Assembly: GCF_947488025.1 (NCBI RefSeq)
Contig: NZ_CANKYS010000002.1
Location: 558,001-622,000 of the forward strand
Direction: 5' to 3'
DNA length: 64,000 bases
Origin: an uncultured Nocardioides sp.
GTDB lineage: Bacteria; Actinomycetota; Actinomycetes; Propionibacteriales; Nocardioidaceae
The notes under the pieces are model-generated. The model did no database searches. It was given only the letters and a program-made list of their open reading frames with translations, and was not told where the DNA came from. Below, in pieces: positions 62,988-64,000 of the stretch. The stretch's first letter is position 1; each line of letters opens with the position of its first letter. A program made the translations under genes and the position numbers.

Positions 62988-63398
62988 TCAGGCGTGGAGC
63001 GTGTTCTGCGGCCGGGCGTGCTCGGCGAGCATGGCGATGCCGCGCTGGAGCCCGACCAGCACGTTGCCGGCGGCGAACTCCGACGACATGGCCAGGACGG
63101 CGAGCTCGACCTCGGCGTCGCTGAGGTGGCGACGTACGTCACCGCCGGTGACGACCTCGACGACGCGGCGGCGCGGGTCGACCAGCACCAGCACGCTGCG
63201 GGCCGGCACCACGAGCCGGTTGTGGAGACGGGTCGCCCAGGCGCGGGTGTCGTCACCCTCGACGGGACCGACGTAGACGGAGAACTCGAACCGGCAGGTC
63301 TGCTCCGCGAGACGGATCGTCTTGTCGAGGGCCAGCCGGTCGGTCTCGCTCAGCACCTCACCAGCGGCCACTTGCGCCACCCGCCCGCGAGTCGTCAC
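62988..63398 (-). CDS. DUF5130 family protein
   Basis: A protein of up to 136 residues similar to actinobacterial DUF5130 proteins (TPM-like fold). TIRLAEQTCRFEFSVYVGPVEG, HNRLVVPARSVLVLVDPRRRVVEVVTGGDVRRHL and GNVLVGLQRGIAMLAEHA are the conserved blocks. Function unknown. The start at 63398 overlaps the next gene by 41 nt; in-frame GTGs at 63380 and 63371 would shorten the overlap. Cytoplasmic, no signal. Confidence 0.8.
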   Translation of the reverse strand: MTTRGRVAQVAAGEVLSETDRLALDKTIRLAEQTCRFEFSVYVGPVEGDDTRAWATRLHNRLVVPARSVLVLVDPRRRVVEVVTGGDVRRHLSDAEVELAVLAMSSEFAAGNVLVGLQRGIAMLAEHARPQNTLHA

Positions 63399-63747
63399 CG
63401 TCGGGCGCGGGCAGCTCGGCGACGCCCTGGCGGGGTCCGCCGATCCACTGGGCCTCGCCGGCCGAGTGGTCGGGCAGGAGCTTCTCGCCGCGGACCATGG
63501 CGGGCAGGTAGACCGCCAGGGCGATCAGCGCGAAGAGCAGGAGCGGGGCACCGAGGAAGATGCCGAGGGAGTGGAGCACGTCGAGGCCGGACTGCTCGGT
63601 CTGGCCTCCCCAGCCCTCGGGGACGTCGGCGTGGGCCGGGGTCGCGAGGAGCGCGAGCAGGGCGCCGCCGGTGAGGGCCGTGGCGCGTCGCGCCCGGCGG
63701 GCGCGCGTGCTGCGGGACGAGCGGACGGGGCTGACGTGCGTGGTCAC
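63358..63747 (-). CDS. small membrane protein with signal sequence
   Basis: A 129-residue protein. A basic N-terminus with RARRARRATA is followed by a signal-like helix ALTGGALLALLATPAHA with a possible cleavage after AHA, then a second helix IFLGAPLLLFALIALAVYLPAMV and a soluble tail ending GGASGRW. No family recognised, though similar proteins often precede DUF5130 in actinobacteria. GTG 63747 is chosen because TACGCT ends 7 nt before it; ATGs at 63768 and 63780 are alternatives. Confidence 0.65.
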   Translation of the reverse strand: MTTHVSPVRSSRSTRARRARRATALTGGALLALLATPAHADVPEGWGGQTEQSGLDVLHSLGIFLGAPLLLFALIALAVYLPAMVRGEKLLPDHSAGEAQWIGGPRQGVAELPAPDGDDSRAGGASGRW

Positions 63748-63754
63748 GGGCAAC

Positions 63755-63771
63755 AGCGTATCGCCCATACT
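63755..63771. promoter_or_regulatory. back-to-back -10 boxes for two divergent leaderless genes
   Basis: Minus strand TACGCT (63760-63755) ends 7 nt before GTG 63747. Plus strand CATACT (63766-63771) ends 7 nt before ATG 63779. The boxes are 5 bp apart, so the two polymerases would compete. Confidence 0.45.
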
Positions 63772-63778
63772 GGCGGGC

Positions 63779-64000
63779 ATGCCTCACCCCCTCACCGCCC
63801 CGATCATCGACGTGACCGAGGTCTCCGGGAGCGAGACCAACCCCTGCGACGAGGGCGAGAACCTCTGCGAGCTCACCTGGGACCAGACCGGCGACCCGAC
63901 CCTCGCGACGGCCGTGGACTGGGTCGTCGGAAAGCCGTCGGCGCTGCTGGGACTGATCCTCATCGGGCTCATCGTCCGGTGGGTGCTCCACCGGCTCATC
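63779..64000 (+). CDS. mechanosensitive ion channel (MscS-type) family protein, N-terminal part
   Basis: The frame is open to the right edge of the window; 74 residues are visible. They begin MPHPLTAPIIDVTEV, include a cysteine pair (NPCDEGENLCEL) before a membrane-proximal stretch (TLATAVDWVVGKP), and enter a first membrane helix ALLGLILIGLIVRWVLHRLI. This matches the N-terminus of actinobacterial MscS-like channel proteins, from memory. The pore and cytoplasmic domain lie outside the window. Confidence 0.6.
   Translation, partial: MPHPLTAPIIDVTEVSGSETNPCDEGENLCELTWDQTGDPTLATAVDWVVGKPSALLGLILIGLIVRWVLHRLI

Overview
The window is very GC-rich, densely packed chromosomal DNA from an actinobacterium. 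Gene content and order (rplU-rpmA-obgE-proB behind an RNase E/G with a long Lys/Ala-rich N-terminus, the mreBCD-mrdA-rodA block behind folC-DUF4233-ndk, the tandem clpP1-clpP2-clpX locus, DUF5130, a DUF222/HNH gene, a Rv2466c-like DsbA protein) fit Nocardioides or a close relative in the Nocardioidaceae. This is inference from gene content; no rRNA gene is present. Many genes seem to be read from leaderless transcripts (a TANNNT -10 box 6-9 nt before the start codon), which is common in actinobacteria.

Layout. 0-2.7 kb: end of a TetR regulator, a DHA2-type drug exporter and a small hydrolase. 2.7-6.0 kb: cysteine desulfurase-mnmA-MetE-like operon (tRNA 2-thiouridine sulfur relay). 6.0-6.9 kb: HIT and MazG-like genes. 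6.9-14.8 kb: proB, obgE, rpmA, rplU, rne and a TIGR03936/DUF2344 gene, all on the minus strand. 14.8-24.8 kb: a ten-gene surface-glycan island in four transcription units (polytopic GT-C-like protein, five GT2 proteins of which one has two domains, DUF2304, flippase, methyltransferase, coiled-coil protein). 24.8-26.3 kb: a CrtA-like monooxygenase and an unknown partner. 26.3-36.6 kb: TIGR03960 radical SAM, rodA, mrdA, mreD, mreC, mreB, ndk, DUF4233, folC (cell elongation and core metabolism). 36.6-40.4 kb: GNAT and a type-2 (archaeal-like) valS. 40.4-47.3 kb: a membrane-anchored repeat helix protein, clpX, clpP2, clpP1, a MarR/phosphotransferase pair and tig. 47.5-50.3 kb: tRNA-Pro, tRNA-Gly, SpoIIE-type phosphatase, Nei-type glycosylase, rpiB. 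50.3-56.2 kb: accessory genes (LexA-controlled DUF222/HNH gene, GtrA, cysteine hydrolase with GlxA regulator, esterase, F420-reductase-like protein, LURP-one-like protein). 56.2-64 kb: metG, KefC-type antiporter, DsbA-like protein, pepN, DUF5130, a small membrane protein and the start of an MscS-type channel.

The most striking feature is that the glycan island sits between the radical SAM gene TIGR03960 and its usual neighbour TIGR03936 (DUF2344), splitting an otherwise ancestral gene order. Within it, a coiled-coil protein, a double GT2 glycosyltransferase and a methyltransferase form one tightly packed operon. That could be a split version of a WbdD/WbdA-like polymerise-cap-and-measure machine. 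Other strong signals are a promoter with a perfect LexA box before the DUF222/HNH gene, a ClgR-type box upstream of a leaderless clpP1, paired palindromes in the MarR/phosphotransferase gap, three related hairpins filling the pepN-DUF5130 gap, and near-identical promoter/start modules facing away from each other on either side of a GNAT gene.
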